DNA of 64,000 bases from NCBI GenBank assembly GCA_036365145.1, contig JAEOAD010000029.1, positions 23,833,501-23,897,500 on the forward strand. Direction: 5' to 3'. Shown piece after piece: positions 1-10,470 of the stretch. The notes below the pieces were generated by a model. The model saw only the letters and a list, made by a program, of their open reading frames with translations, was not told the DNA's origin and ran no database searches. Source of the DNA: Orientallactaga sibirica (Eukaryota; Chordata; Mammalia; Rodentia; Dipodidae). How positions within the stretch are numbered: position 1 is the stretch's first letter; every line of letters begins with the position of its first letter. A program made the translations under genes and the position numbers.

Positions 1-56
1 TATGTCATTGTTTTTGGCCTCTCCTATGTGTTCTTCTGTTGATGAGGTCACTTTCT

Positions 57-292
57 TTTTAATATATTTTATGTATTTGAGAGACAGAGAGAGAGAGAAA
101 ATGGAAGAGAGAGAGAGAGAGAAACAGAGAGAGAGAAAAGCAAGTATCAGGCCTCTAGCCAATGCAAATGAATTCCAGATGCATATGCCACCTTGTTGAT
201 CTTGCTTCCGTGGGTACTGGTGAATCAAACCTGTGTCCTCAGTCTTTGCAGGCAAGTGCCTTAACCTCTAAGCAATCTCTCAAACCCGAGCT
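57..292 (-). mobile_element. B2-superfamily SINE (type B)
   Basis: On the minus strand this reads as a tRNA-derived SINE: head complementary to the GAGATTGCTTAGAGGTTAAGG region at the right, GA-rich (CT on its own strand) block and A/T-rich tail at the left. The flanking 11-base direct repeat GGTCACTTTCT (46-56 and 293-303) is its target-site duplication. It overlaps a short spurious ORF. Confidence 0.85.
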
Positions 293-400
293 GGTCACTT
301 TCTAAAATAGAAATCCAATTGTCTCGTCTTTTCCTTAAGTCCTTGATAAGTTATTATTTAATGATTATTGGTTATGATATGTAAACCTTTGTTTAGGACT

Positions 401-637
401 TTAAAAATGTATTTATTTATTTATGAGAAAGAGAAAAAAGAGGGAGGCAAGGAGAAAGAGAGAAAGGGAATGAGGTTAAGAGAGAGAATGGGCATGCCAA
501 GGCCTCCTGCCTCTGCGACAAAACTCTAGACACATGTGCCACTTTCTGCATCTGTCTGATTTGGTCACAGGTGAATTGAACCTGGGCTGTCAGGATTTTC
601 AAGAAAGTGCCTTTAATCACTGAGCCATCTACCCAGA
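401..637 (-). mobile_element. B2-superfamily SINE (type B)
   Basis: Minus-strand copy. The right end carries the reverse complement of the tRNA-like head (TGAGCCATCTACCCAG), the middle has the gcatctg/ggtcacag core, and the left end a GA-rich stretch plus ATTTATTTAT tail complement. The right edge abuts the target duplication of a later B1 insertion. Confidence 0.8.
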
Positions 638-660
638 ACAATGGATTGTAATTTTCCTTT

Positions 661-712
661 TTTTTTTTTTTTTTTTTTTTTTTTTGGTTTTTTTTTGGCC
701 CAGGCTGACCTG
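661..712 (-). mobile_element. Severely truncated B1 with long poly(A) tail
   Basis: A run of T (complement of a poly(A) tail) is followed by GGCCCAGGCTGACCTGGA, the 3' portion of a B1 (7SL-derived) SINE in minus orientation. It is flanked by a near-25-base direct repeat beginning GAACAATGGATTGTAATTTT (636-660 and 713-737), an unusually long and clear target-site duplication. Confidence 0.8.
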
Positions 713-734
713 GAACAATGGATTGTAATTTTCC

Positions 735-792
735 TTTCTTATTGTTTTATCTGAGTGACATACTTTCTTATTGTTTTATCTGAGTGACATAC
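735..792. repeat. 29-bp tandem duplication
   Basis: Two identical copies of a 29-base unit starting TTTCTTATTGTTTTATCTGA lie head to tail (735-763 and 764-792). The first copy overlaps the last bases of the B1 target-site duplication, so the tandem copy arose at or next to that insertion. Confidence 0.9.
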
Positions 793-939
793 TTTGTGTA
801 CATGAATGTGCCAGTGTGGTGTCCCAGACACTCACTTGTGGCAGTGTGTGCTTGGATGTGGTACCTAGAACATAATGCCCCATGAGCTGATAACCACTCA
901 TCCATTTGTTTTACTTAACCTGGACTCTCTTAATTATTC

Positions 940-1136
940 CAACATGACCATTGTTTTGTAAGCTTTAGCAATGCCTGGGTCTCTTTTCCCATTGGAAATG
1001 GAGTTAAAGATGTATATGGCCATGTCTACCACCTAACATGGGTCCTAGCATTGAATGCAAGCAGTTTCTGAGGCCTCTTCAGATTGTAATGTATGCACAT
1101 GAAGAATTCTTAATGACTAAACCATCTCTACAGCCC
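940..1136 (-). mobile_element. Old B4-like (ID + B1) SINE fragment
   Basis: A diverged minus-strand composite: a B1-like part (AAAGATGTATATGGCCATGTCTACC resembles the complement of the B1 'retrieval' segment, shown here only in part) followed by a tRNA-like head complement ACTAAACCATCTCTACAGCCC. Strong decay; family assignment tentative. Confidence 0.4.
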
Positions 1137-1514
1137 AATCACTAATGTGTTTTTTTGTGAAAGGTCTTCTTATATAAGAATTTTCTTCTTAGTGACATCA
1201 GAGTCTTCTGTTTTCTTTGGGGGATATTTCAAATTGCATATTAAATTTATTTGATGGATATAAGGTTGCTAAATTGAACATATTCCTTGAGTTACTTTTG
1301 ACAATTTTTATTGGAAAGGGGCAGAGTTGATTTGTTTTATCTAATTTTATGAATTAATTAGGGTGAAACTTTTAGTAACATATTTTGAATTTTAAATATT
1401 TTATTCTGAACAGTTAAAGTACAGAATATGATAAAGTACATTTATAGTAAAATGTTTCCCACAGTGTAAAAATATCTGTATAATTTCTACTTTATTTTTC
1501 AATAAAAAAAATAT

Positions 1515-1665
1515 TGGACTGAAGGGATGGCTTAGCAGTTAAGGTACTTGTCTGTGAAGGCTAAGGACCCAAGTTCAATTCCATAGAACCCATGTAAGCC
1601 AGATGTACATGGTGGTGCATGCATCTGGAGTTTGTTTGCAATGACAAGAGGTCCTCATGCACCCA

Positions 1666-1704
<39 letters not shown>

Positions 1705-1724
1705 TCTCTCTAATAAATAAATAG
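1515..1724 (+). mobile_element. B2-superfamily SINE (type B)
   Basis: Plus-strand copy: tRNA-like head (GGATGGCTTAGCAGTTAAGG), core AAGCCAGATGTACATGGTGG, TCTGGAGTTTGTTTGCA, a long (CT)n block at about 1671-1702 and an AATAAATAAATA tail. It directly abuts an L1 3' end starting near 1725. Confidence 0.88.
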
Positions 1725-2091
1725 CCTTGCAGTGCCTAGCAATACCTTCACAAGATCCTAATAATAGGAGAAAAAGATGATGACATCAAATTAACAGTGA
1801 GAAGATCACTGTGAGTTTGAGGCTACCCTGCAACTACATAATGAGTTCCAGGTCAGTCTGGACTAGAGTGAAACACTGCCTCAAAATAACAAAAAAAAAA
1901 AAAAAAAAAAAAAAGAGAGAGAGAGACAGAGAGAGAGAGACAGAGAGAGACAGAGACTAATGGAGATAGGGAGAGGATATGATGGAGAGTAGATTTCTAA
2001 AGGGGAATGGGGAGGAGGGGAAGGATATATAATGGTTTATTGTTTGTAAGTATAGAAGTTGTCAATAAAAAGAAAAAAATAATAAAATAAA
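1725..2091 (+). mobile_element. L1 3' end split by a B1
   Basis: CAGTGCCTAGCAATACCTTC and, past an insertion, GAGACTAATGGAGATAGGGA through GTTGTCAATAAAAAG match the uninterrupted L1 3' end at 25,232-25,430 in the same order. The terminal GTTGTCAATAAA acts as the polyadenylation end of this L1 3' UTR type. The copy is 5'-truncated to a few hundred bases. Confidence 0.75.
1793..1955 (+). mobile_element. 5'-truncated B1 with A tail and GA microsatellite
   Basis: GATCACTGTGAGTTTGAGGC, CATAATGAGTTCCAGGTCAG and GACTAGAGTGAAACACTGCC are the 3' two thirds of a B1. A 23-base A run and a (GA)n/(CAGA)n expansion follow before the host L1 resumes, so the B1 inserted into the L1 3' end; the GA repeat grew from its tail. 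Confidence 0.8.
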
Positions 2092-2344
2092 TAACTATTT
2101 TATTTCTTTTTTTTTTTATCAGAGAGAAAGAGGGAGGAAGAGAAGGGGAGATGGGAGAATTGGCATTCCAGGTCCTCCAGCCACTGAAATCAAACTCCAG
2201 ATGCATGTGTCATCTTGTGCACATGTGTGACATGTGTGCTTGCATCAACTTGTGCTTTGGGCTTATGTGGGATCTGGAGAGTCCAACATGAGTCCCTAGG
2301 TTTTGTAAGCAAGCATCTTAACCATTAAGCCATCTCTCCAGCCC
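2092..2344 (-). mobile_element. B2-superfamily SINE (type C)
   Basis: Minus-strand copy ending in AAGCCATCTCTCCAGCCC. The middle has the expanded GTGCACATGTGTGACATGTG...GGGATCTGGAGAG arrangement also seen at 37,556-37,757 and 43,742-43,959, which separates this subtype from type B copies. Confidence 0.75.
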
Positions 2345-2546
2345 TGTCTTTTCAATTTAAATAATGATTATTCCCAGAGTTATAATTCTATTATGACTGT
2401 TTTCAAAATAACATTTCTGTAATTCATGCTCTAAGTTATACATTCCATATATATTATCAGTATCTCAAAAAAAAAAAAAAAAAAAGAATAACCCAACATG
2501 CCTTAGGGAAATTAGCTAAAGGGGGGTGATTGTTAGAGCCATAAAT

Positions 2547-2587
2547 TGGGACTGGGATTAAAGCTGTGTACTACCATGCCCAACTAA
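2547..2587 (-). mobile_element. B1 fragment
   Basis: TGGGACTGGGATTAAAGCTG followed by TGTACTACCATGCCCA is the complement of the B1 5' third (GCCGGGCATGGTGGC...TTTAATCCCAG). Only this segment is recognisable. Confidence 0.5.
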
Positions 2588-2644
2588 ACTCTCTTTTATA
2601 TTTTAATTTTATTATTTGATTCAGTCTTAATTTATAGTTATAAG

Positions 2645-2862
2645 AGCTAAGATAATGGAGAGATTGCTTAGTGTTTAAGCTATTGCTTTGCCTGCAAAGC
2701 CTAATTATTTGGGTTTTATTTCCCAGTACCTACCATAAAGCCAGATGTACAAAGTGGTGCACACATCTGGAGTTCATTTACTGTGGCTGGAGACATGGTA
2801 TGCCCATTCTCTTCACCTCCTTCTATTCTCTATCTGCTTACAAGTAAATCAGTAAAAATATG
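2645..2862 (+). mobile_element. Diverged B2-superfamily SINE (type B)
   Basis: Plus-strand copy: ATGGAGAGATTGCTTAGTGT head, AAGCCAGATGTACAAAGTGG and CACATCTGGAGTTCATTTAC core, CT-rich block and AAGTAAATCAGTAAA tail. More diverged than the copy at 1515-1724. Confidence 0.75.
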
Positions 2863-3239
2863 TTTTAATACATTTGGTCCCTAAAGTTTTACATAGTGAG
2901 TTCTATTTACTTTGCTTGTCAGGTTCTCATTTCAATACTGTTAGATTTCAACTTTAGACTATGAAACCTAATTTTTCTTAGAATTTCATTTGTTTATTTG
3001 ATTATTGATGCTGTGAATCTAGTAGAAAAGAGTTCCTCTAGATACTATTTGTTTGCTCATTTTTATTATGTTCATTGGGCATTTCTTGCTAATACAAAAA
3101 TGTACTTTGTTAACATCGACATTAGCGATGAGATAGATACCATAGAAACTGAACTACAATTTTCCTCGTTGTTCCCCTTAAAGTAGTTTTATTCTATTAA
3201 TTTGCTGTGTGAATCCCTTCCTTGCCACGTAGGAAGATT

Positions 3240-3415
3240 TGCTCTCTTTTGTTTGTTGTTTTCATTTGTTTTTTGTTTTGTATTTGCTAAGACAAATCTT
3301 TGTATGAAGCTCAGGATAGCCTGGCACTTGCTAAGTATTACAGGATGGCCTCAAGCTGGTGGAAATCCTCCTGCCTCAGAGCATACAAGTGTCACCATGC
3401 CCAAAGGGAGCTTTG
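3240..3415 (-). mobile_element. Old B1-like element
   Basis: TGAAGCTCAGGATAGCCTGG, GATGGCCTCAAGCTGGTGGA and CTCCTGCCTCAGAGC...ACCATGCCC follow B1/7SL order on the minus strand. The T-rich left part would be its tail. The overlapping ORF of 74 codons is not a gene. Confidence 0.5.
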
Positions 3416-3745
3416 TTCTTAATTGATCTGCAACATACTATCATGAAGCTAGACCATACGATTGCTGTATTAGCAGATACTCACAAGGAAAAAAGGTTTG
3501 GAATGCTTCATTTCTAACCTGAACAGGAAATAAAGAGTAAATGAATGATTCTTTAAGTTTATTAATCCTCTTCATAATAAAGGGTTACTTTACTATCATC
3601 TTACAATGCTCCATTAGATTGTGTGTGTTGCCATGATTACAAATGCAAGTATAATACATTTGATATAGATGATTTTTGCTATTATTTTCCTTAAAATTAT
3701 GCATTTAGCTAGTGGTCATTCATTCTTTTTTAGTTAAAAATAAAT

Positions 3746-3985
3746 TAGGGACTAAGGAAATGTCTCTGGGTAGGGGTAATGTCTGCTGCTTAAGCATGAG
3801 GAATTGAGTTCAGATCCCCAGATTACAAATAAAGTGCTGGGTAATTCATGCCTATAATCCCAGCAAACTATAAATGAGGTCTCACTGTGTTGCCCAGGTG
3901 TTGAAGTAATGGGTTCAAGAGAAACACCCATCTCAGCCTCCTGAGAAGATGAGAGTACAGGTGCCACCTTCCACACCTGGCTTTC
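3746..3985. mobile_element. Composite of ID-like (+) and B1-like (-) SINE pieces
   Basis: The left half (GGGACTAAGGAAATGTCTCT ... TGAGTTCAGATCCCCAGATTA ... ATGCCTATAATCCCAGCA) resembles a plus-strand ID/B4-like unit. The right half (AGGTCTCACTGTGTTGCCCA ... TCTCAGCCTCCTGAG ... GTGCCACC) reads as a minus-strand 7SL-like unit. Both are old and boundaries are rough. Confidence 0.4.
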
Positions 3986-4178
3986 TTGTTCATTTATATA
4001 GAAGTTCCAAAGTCTTTTAATGTGATCCCAATAATGTTCAATAATGAACTTCAATTACCAGAAATAGCCTCAACTCATGAATCAGCCATTTCTCTCAAAA
4101 AATATGATGTGGATGATAACCACAGTAATTACCATCAAAATATGCACTATTTTTGACTGTTATTATTATTATCATTAT

Positions 4179-4325
4179 TTTGGATTTTCAAGATAGGGTT
4201 TCATTCTAATTCAGGCTAACCTGGAATTCATCATGTAGTCTCAGGGTGTCCTCAAACTCACTGTGATCCTCCTACCTCTGCCTCCCAAGTGCTGGGATTA
4301 AAGGCATGTGCCACTACACCCTGCA
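4179..4325 (-). mobile_element. B1 SINE, near full length
   Basis: The complement contains every B1 segment in order: GCAGGGTGTAGTGGCACATG, TTTAATCCCAGCACTTGGGA, GGATCACAGTGAGTTTGAGG, ATGAATTCCAGGTTAGCCTG and GAAACCCTATCTTGAAAATC. Confidence 0.88.
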
Positions 4326-4389
4326 ATTGATTGATAATTTTAAATGTAATTTTATTTTAAATCTATTTAAACAGTTTTCAAGACAAATT

Positions 4390-5216
4390 GAAAATAAATG
4401 CATATTATAAGAACTTTATTTATTCATTCCTTTAAATTTTGTATTTTTTATCATTGAATCTTGGTTAGATATGTGTTTTTAGGTATTTATCCATTTTTTC
4501 TTGGTTATCTAATTTTTGTAATATAATTTTCATACTTATGATCTTTCATATTCCTGTGGTATTGATTGCAAAATTTTATCTATACTTATATTCACCAGAG
4601 TATTTATCTTTCCTTATAATGTAACTAAAGATTTATCAGTTTTATATATTTTTTTAAAATGAAAACTTTTGCTTTCTTTGATGTTTTCTATCTCTATTTC
4701 ACTGATTTATGCACTGATAATTTATTGTTTTCTCCTTTCTACCTAGGGATTAGTTAGTTTTAATGTATTATTTTAATAATTTCTTGTTCTATGGATTTAG
4801 GTTCTTTATCAAAGATCACTCATTTTTATATTTCAAGCATTTATCACTCTATATTTTCCTCAGAGCAGTTTTTTGCTCCATCTCATAAGTTTTGGGATGT
4901 TGTGTTTCAATGCTCAATTAATTCAATATATCTTTAATTATTTTCTTTTATTCTAACTTTGACACATTAGTGGTTTAAGATGTATACTCTTTAATTTCTA
5001 TGTGGTAATGTCCAGTTTTTCTGCTTGCTGTTATGTTTAATTTAATATCACTGTGATCTGAGGAGTTACACAGTATGATTTCAGTCTTCTTAAATTTGTT
5101 AAGATTTGTTTGCTAGAAAACATTGTGTATGTCCTCAAGAATGTTCCATGTGCATTTGAAGAATATGTATTCCTGTACACCTTTTTTGTTGTTGCTGGAT
5201 AGCCAGAGAGCCTTTT
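4390..5216 (-). mobile_element. Old L1 ORF2 (reverse transcriptase region), antisense, part 1
   Basis: T-rich sequence with the typical look of an antisense mammalian L1 reverse transcriptase segment: AGGTATTTATCCATTTTTTC, TTTTGCTCCATCTCATAAGT, GGGATGTTGTGTTTC, TGATCTGAGGAG...TATGATTTCAGTCTTCTTAA and AAGAATGTTCCATGTGCATT. The frame is destroyed. It is interrupted at 5217 and resumes at 5866. Confidence 0.75.
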
Positions 5217-5865
5217 CTAATGAGATGGAGGTAGACATTGAGGAAACTCAAAACTTCCCCGTGGTTGGAGAGATGGCTTAGTAGTTAAATGCTTGCCTGT
5301 GAAGCCTAAGGACCCCAGTTCAAGGCTTGATTTCCCAATACCAACATAAGCTAGATGCACAAGGTGGCACATGCATCTGGAGTTCAGTTGCAGTGGCTGG
5401 AGGCCTTGTGCACCCATTCTCTCCCCCTTCTCTCTGCCTCTTTCTCTCTGTATTTCTCAAATAAATCAATAAAAAAAATTAAAAGTTCCCCAAATGAAAA
5501 TAAATGGCTGCCAAGAGCTCAACACTAAAAAAGGTTTATATCATATCCTCCAAGGATCAGGAAACATTGTACAAGAAGAAGTAGAAAGAATGTAAGATGC
5601 ACAGGGTACATAGGCATTTTATATAACAGTCTTATTCCTACATCAACCACATGAGCCAACTGGTGCATTCATGACCCTTCAGTGGTAATCACACAGCCAG
5701 CATGGTTTTGAGCCCATCAACAGTTTTCCATGAAGGATGGAGGACAACAAAAAGAATGAGATAACATAACAGAAGATGGACTGCCTTGTAAGAGGTGTGT
5801 GCTTGGTGGATAGAAGATAGAGGAGAGGGGTCAGAAGAGGATGTTCATATCCCAAAATTTTTTAA
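5217..5865 (+). mobile_element. L1 3' UTR fragment inserted in older L1
   Basis: GGAGGTAGACATTGAGGAAA, CTGCCAAGAGCTCAACACTA, CAAGGATCAGGAAACATTGT and AGAAAGAATGTAAGATGCAC follow the order of the young L1 3' UTR (compare 58,975-59,130). A SINE splits it at 5261-5481. The older antisense L1 continues on both sides. Confidence 0.6.
5261..5481 (+). mobile_element. B2-superfamily SINE (type B)
   Basis: Plus-strand copy with GGTTGGAGAGATGGCTTAGT head, AAGCTAGATGCACAAGGTGG core, CT-rich block and AAATAAATCAATAAA tail. The target duplication is the ten bases AAACTTCCCC (5251-5260) and AAAGTTCCCC (5482-5491), one mismatch. Confidence 0.88.
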
Positions 5866-6057
5866 AAAGCATATTCCTTATTTGTACAATTGGTCCATTC
5901 AGTCTAACTTGTTTGTTAAGACTTCTCTTTATTGATTTTTTGGGGGGGTGGAAGATCTATCCATTATAGAAATGAGATATTGAAGTCTCTACTGTTATTT
6001 TGTTACTATCAATTTCTCCTTTCATATGTATTAAATATGCTTTGTACATGTGTTGAC
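5866..6057 (-). mobile_element. Old L1 ORF2, antisense, part 2
   Basis: Continuation of the 4390-5216 element: TTGGTCCATTCAGTCTAACT, ATCTATCCATTATAGAAATG, GAGATATTGAAGTCTCTACT and TATCAATTTCTCC are in the expected antisense L1 order (FNTP/SFD-side of the reverse transcriptase region). Confidence 0.7.
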
Positions 6058-6061
6058 AGGC

Positions 6062-6344
6062 CAAACACCCATCCAGAATCACTTTAATGAAGGAAAGGGT
6101 TTCTGTCAGTCTTCAAAATTTCAGGGAAAACTTCATTATGGTGGAAGAAGTTGTCTTACTCTGCTGTAATTCCACAGCAGAAAGGCATGACCAATGTCCA
6201 GCAAGCATGAGCAGCCAGAGCTCATGCTGACTTTCTACACACCTAGTAGGGCTGCACTCAAGATCTACCCCCCAGTGGCACATCTCTTTTAGTCAGGCTC
6301 CACCGGATGATGACTAAGTTGGAAGCTTAATCAAAAATACCTGA
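6062..6344 (-). mobile_element. LTR-like repeat, antisense (family uncertain)
   Basis: AAGGAAAGGGTTTCTGTCAG, GAAAACTTCATTATGGTGGA and AAAGGCATGACCAATGTCCA give the general layout of an antisense rodent MaLR-type LTR (compare 59,406-59,747 and 10,107-10,470), but similarity is loose. Its right boundary with the next L1 fragment is approximate. Confidence 0.4.
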
Positions 6345-6945
6345 GCCTAAATAGCTTCTAGATTTAAGTAGAATTAAAGTATACCCACCAAGGTTCAGGG
6401 AAGTTTACAGAAGAGGGGGTGGAATGAGTGTAAGAGCCACAGGGTGAGAAAGAATATCCAGAGACATAGCCCTCCTCACAATGACAGACTGCTGCTCTCA
6501 AAACTCTACATCTGGGCTAGAGAGATGGCTTAGGGGTTAAGGCGCCTGCCTCCTAAGCCTAAGAACACTGGTTCCAATCTCCAGCGGTTCCAATCTCCAG
6601 GTCCCACGTTTAGCCAGATGCAAAGTGACGTAAGGGGGCAATGCCACACTTGACCACAAGGGGGCGCAAGCATCTGGATTTCCTTCACAGCAGCTGAGAG
6701 GCTGCTGGCATGCCCATCTCTATCTGTCTTCCTCTCTCTCTCTCTCTCTCCAAAAAAAAAAAAAATAATAATAATAATAAAAAAACATTTTAAAAAAAGT
6801 TTTTAAAAAAACTCTATATCTACATGGTGAACACCAGCAATCCTATTAAAGACAACCCTCAGTGGAGTGCGAGCAAGGAGGAGGGAAATGATGATACCAA
6901 CATATGATGTGCCCATATAAAGTTTCTACTTAAAAAAAAAAAATC
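6345..6945 (+). mobile_element. L1 3' UTR with internal SINE
   Basis: CCAAGGTTCAGGGAAGTTTA, GAATGAGTGTAAGAGCCACA, AGAGACATAGCCCTCCTCAC and, after the SINE, CCTCAGTGGAGTGCGAGCAA, ATGATACCAACATATGATGT and CCATATAAAGTTTCTACTTA with an A tail at about 6932-6943. Same order as the 3' UTR of L1 copy 2 (59,080-59,310). Confidence 0.75.
6514..6807 (+). mobile_element. B2-superfamily SINE (type A, with internal duplication)
   Basis: Plus-strand copy with GGGCTAGAGAGATGGCTTAG head, the diagnostic doubled segment GGTTCCAATCTCCAG (about 6571-6600), CACTTGACCACAAGGGGGCG core, CT block and A-rich tail. The target duplication AAAACTCTACATCT (6500-6513) and AAAACTCTATATCT (6808-6821) lies inside the L1 3' UTR. 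Confidence 0.9.
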
Positions 6946-7008
6946 TGAGTCTATGGAGGACATATATTAACATTCAAATCACCATAACATACACTTGCTC
7001 TGATTTTT

Positions 7009-7237
7009 AATGTTTATTTTTATTTATTTATTTGAGAGTGATGAACAGAGAGAGAAAAACGTACAGAGAAAGAAGGAATTGGCACAGCAGGGCCTCCAGC
7101 CACAGCAAACAAACTCCACATGCATATGCCAACTTGTGCATCTGGCTTGTGTGGGTACTAGGGAATCAAGCCTCAAATCAGGGTCTTTAGGCTTCACAAG
7201 CAAGCACTTAACTACTAAGCTATCTCTCCAGCACTGT
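7009..7237 (-). mobile_element. B2-superfamily SINE (type B)
   Basis: Minus-strand copy: TATTTATTTATTTGAGAG tail/GA block at left, TAAGCTATCTCTCCAGC head complement at right. Flanked by TCTGATTTTT at 6999-7008 and 7238-7247. The overlapping 114-codon ORF is SINE-derived. Confidence 0.85.
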
Positions 7238-7247
7238 TCTGATTTTT

Positions 7248-10106
7248 TTAATGATCACTTTGTAGTATGCACAGGGAATACGGGGAGACTGCCTTATAGG
7301 CAATTTGAGCAGTTGTGGAAATCATATATGGTTTTGGGTTTAGTGAACTTATAATATAAATAGATAAAAATAAAGATATTTAGTGAAATAGCTAATCAAT
7401 ATTGCTGAAATATATTGAGAAATTCTATGTGGAATATATGATAAAATGAAATGGCAAGGTTTTGGAAGCTTAGGTTACAGTGAAAGAGAGAGAGAAGAGT
7501 TAGATGGATGGAATTAATTAATAGCAGATTGGATAGACAATGGTTTGTTTCAGTGGCCTGGAATCTGCAAAATGCCTATTGCTGCTTTATCTCAGATTGT
7601 ACTCTGGGGATTATAAAGAAAGCAAAGTGCATGCTTTACTTGGCAAGTTATTCCAGTTGAGTAGCCGTGTAGCATACATATTGGAAAAAATGGGGGTGAA
7701 ACCAGAGAAGTATGTAATTATTGCAAATGAGTGAAAAACTCTTATGAATGTTCATATAAAAAGTGAAATAAAAATGAAACTGTTTTTCAGTTGGATATTC
7801 AGAATAGCATTGGCATAAGTGGCAGCATAGTTCAACCCAGGATGTCAGATATGCATATGGAACATTGTAAATGAAGAACCATGTTATGGATGCACAAAAA
7901 TGAAACGCATTTTGCAAGTTTATTCATGTGTGTGAGAAGTTTGCACTTGAGATGAAGGAAAGATGAAATTAAAAGGATTGTTTAAAACCTGGCAGTGAAT
8001 GTTTCATTATGACAAATAATAGCTAGGACTTATGTCTAAGGAAATGGTACATCTTGAAAAAATGGCTTGGGGATATAATAAAAAATATATAGTAGTCCAT
8101 AGGAATGACCATTTTACAATGTGATGTTAAATGAATAAAAATCCTGAGCCAGATCAGGCCTTTATGGATAAAAAGTATGTGCCTTCCAGCATGAAGGGCT
8201 TTAAGGGAGAGTTAGTATACAAAAGTGAATGCACTGTAGCCTCCCCGTCCTAGGACCCAATCTGGATTTTACTAGTTACTAGTGTGATTGAAGCTAGCTT
8301 TTAATTATATCACAGGGTGTGGGAACATTTTCTTGAATATTTGCCCAAATGTTCAGCAATAATCCTCACTCTTTTGACCTCTGATGTGAATGGGCACTTA
8401 TGGTAAACTCCCCGCTGGGAGACTAAGCCTATTCTCGGACATTCTTTTTCTTTCCAAAATTCTACAGTTCTATAGGCCAAGACTTCAGAGCTCTATCAAA
8501 GAATGGGACATTATACCATATCTTTTCCTTTATAATATTAATTCCTAAAATTCCTATGGACACTGAAGGCTTAATCTCAGTTATATTTTCTACTCTACAA
8601 AATCAAAATAAACCATGTACAGTGACTTTTAGACGACTGTTTCTCTTTTTGCTTTTAAGAAGATATGGTTTGCACATACTTTCACACACATTTTTTCCAA
8701 ACACAAATAAACATGCAAAAGAAGACATTATTTGTATATAAAGATGCGAAAAAAATGTGATCAATCTGTCTACTAAAGGTTCTTTTTGCCCAATTATTAA
8801 ATAATTTAAGAAGCATACATGAAATATATTTATCAGTCTTTGTCTTCTTATAATATTTACCATGAGTTAAGATTTTTCTCTCCTAACTTTTAATGTTATG
8901 CCTCAGGCAAGTGACAACTCATTCTAGTTTAAAACAAGAAGGGATGGCTTTTTAAAAGGTCTGGTGCCTGAGCATGCTTGCTGCACGCTGAGGAGAGGAA
9001 TGCCTTCTGCCTTCTAGCAACTAGTGACCAGAAATCCCCTCTACACTCAGTCAATGGCATTGCAGTTTGTCAGCACACATCGGCCTCTGGGATGAGAATG
9101 ACACCTCCACATCAACATTCAGAAAAAATATCCTTTCTAAAGGGTGACAGAGGAGGACATTAGGCAGTTTCCTGTGGCCTCTGAAGGCACATAAATGGTC
9201 ATTACCCCCAAACACATACGCCTGAAAAAAATCAAAAAGAAGTAATAGCCTTAAATCTCAGAGGTGAAAATAATCACATCTATGGTTTTACATAGCTGGG
9301 GATATTTGCAAGATGTAAATCAAGGGACATTAAATGGGATATATAAACTGGCATTTTTGATGTTTGACATGCATATAATCCTTTAGGATCTGGTTAAAAT
9401 GCAGATTCTACATGGGTGAACAGTTTTAGTTCAGATTTCAATTATCTCTATTTCTAACACGCTACCACACTGTGATTGAAGTTTTGTGTAGCAATTGTCC
9501 AAAGTGAAGGTATTAAAGATATTCAGACAGTTTTAGTTTCTCCAGTTAATAGCTCCAAAGTATAGTAGAAACACAATATTGAAGACACAGATTTGGTTCT
9601 TGTGACAGTTTAACAATTCCCATATATGAAAAGCATATACACCTCATTAAAATATTAACCCTGATTTAATACATGGCTGTGCCATGAAAAATAATCTTTC
9701 TAGCAAGGAAGATTGGTCATGTTATTGTTAAACATTTCCAACAAAGAATGTCTCTTTCCATAGAATTGTACTTGAGAAAAATTTCTAACATTCCAGGAAT
9801 CTAAGTATAATAGTAAACATTAAAACTCTACTGAAGAGCCACTGACACCACCCATACCACATAAACATGAGTCCATGAGACTTTTTGCCTCAGTAGTCTC
9901 AATCTGGTATCAAAGGCCTAGAGAAATCTTTACTGTACCTCTTTTTAGTATTCGCACCAACAGAAGCACAATTTCTAGGGAAGCAGAGAATAAGTTTGCA
10001 GGGGAAGGAAACAAAAGTTTGACTAGTATGTCAGTTGGGATGATGCTGAGTTAGTTACCAATCCCATTTCCACCCCTTAAATCCTACCTAAAGAAAAACA
10101 GTGCTG
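7248..10106. other. Mostly unique AT-rich DNA
   Basis: No coherent coding potential, splice-bracketed ORF or RNA gene is visible. Short ORFs on both strands have no recognisable motif. A weak MER5A-like relic lies at 9375-9485. Small A and T runs and a short GA run (about 7484-7497) are the only simple features. Confidence 0.5.
9375..9485 (+). mobile_element. Possible MER5A-type hAT relic
   Basis: TCTGGTTAAAATGCAGATTC, GTTCAGATTTCAATTATCTC and ATTTCTAACACGCTACCACA line up loosely with the two halves of a MER5A non-autonomous hAT element (AAATGCAGATTC ... CTGCATTTCTAACAAGCTCCC). Recognised from memory only; decay is heavy. Confidence 0.4.
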
Positions 10107-10470
10107 TTTAAGTTACTTTCTCGTTGCTGTGACAAAATACAAGACCAGAAACAGTTTATGGAAATAATGGGTTAGTTTCAACTTATTTACAGTTTTGAAA
10201 TGAAGTTTCATCATGACAAGGAAAGCACAACAGTAGAAGGCAACCAGACATCGCTTCTTCACGTCAGCAGCAAGGACTAGCAAGAACAGACTGAATGCTG
10301 TAATTGGGGCTTGACTTAATACCTTAAAGTGACCCATCCCCAGTGACACACTTCATCTCGCAAGGTTCTACCTTCCAAAGGCTCCTCAAACTTCTAAAAC
10401 ATTGCTGTTATCTGGAGAATAAGTATACAAATCCATGAGATTATGGGGACCATTTTACATTCCAACTAAA
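10107..10470 (-). mobile_element. MaLR-like LTR, antisense
   Basis: TTGCTGTGACAAAATACAAG, GTTTATGGAAATAATGGGTT, CATCATGACAAGGAAAGCAC and GATTATGGGGACCATTTTAC with TCCAACTAAACACA give the antisense layout of a rodent/eutherian MaLR-class LTR (R-U5 end first). No partner LTR was found nearby, so it may be a solo LTR. Confidence 0.55.

Noticed and set aside
1515..1724. Functional tRNA genes at SINE heads
   Set aside because: The tRNA-like heads lack a foldable cloverleaf with acceptor stem and are followed by SINE bodies; none is a tRNA gene.
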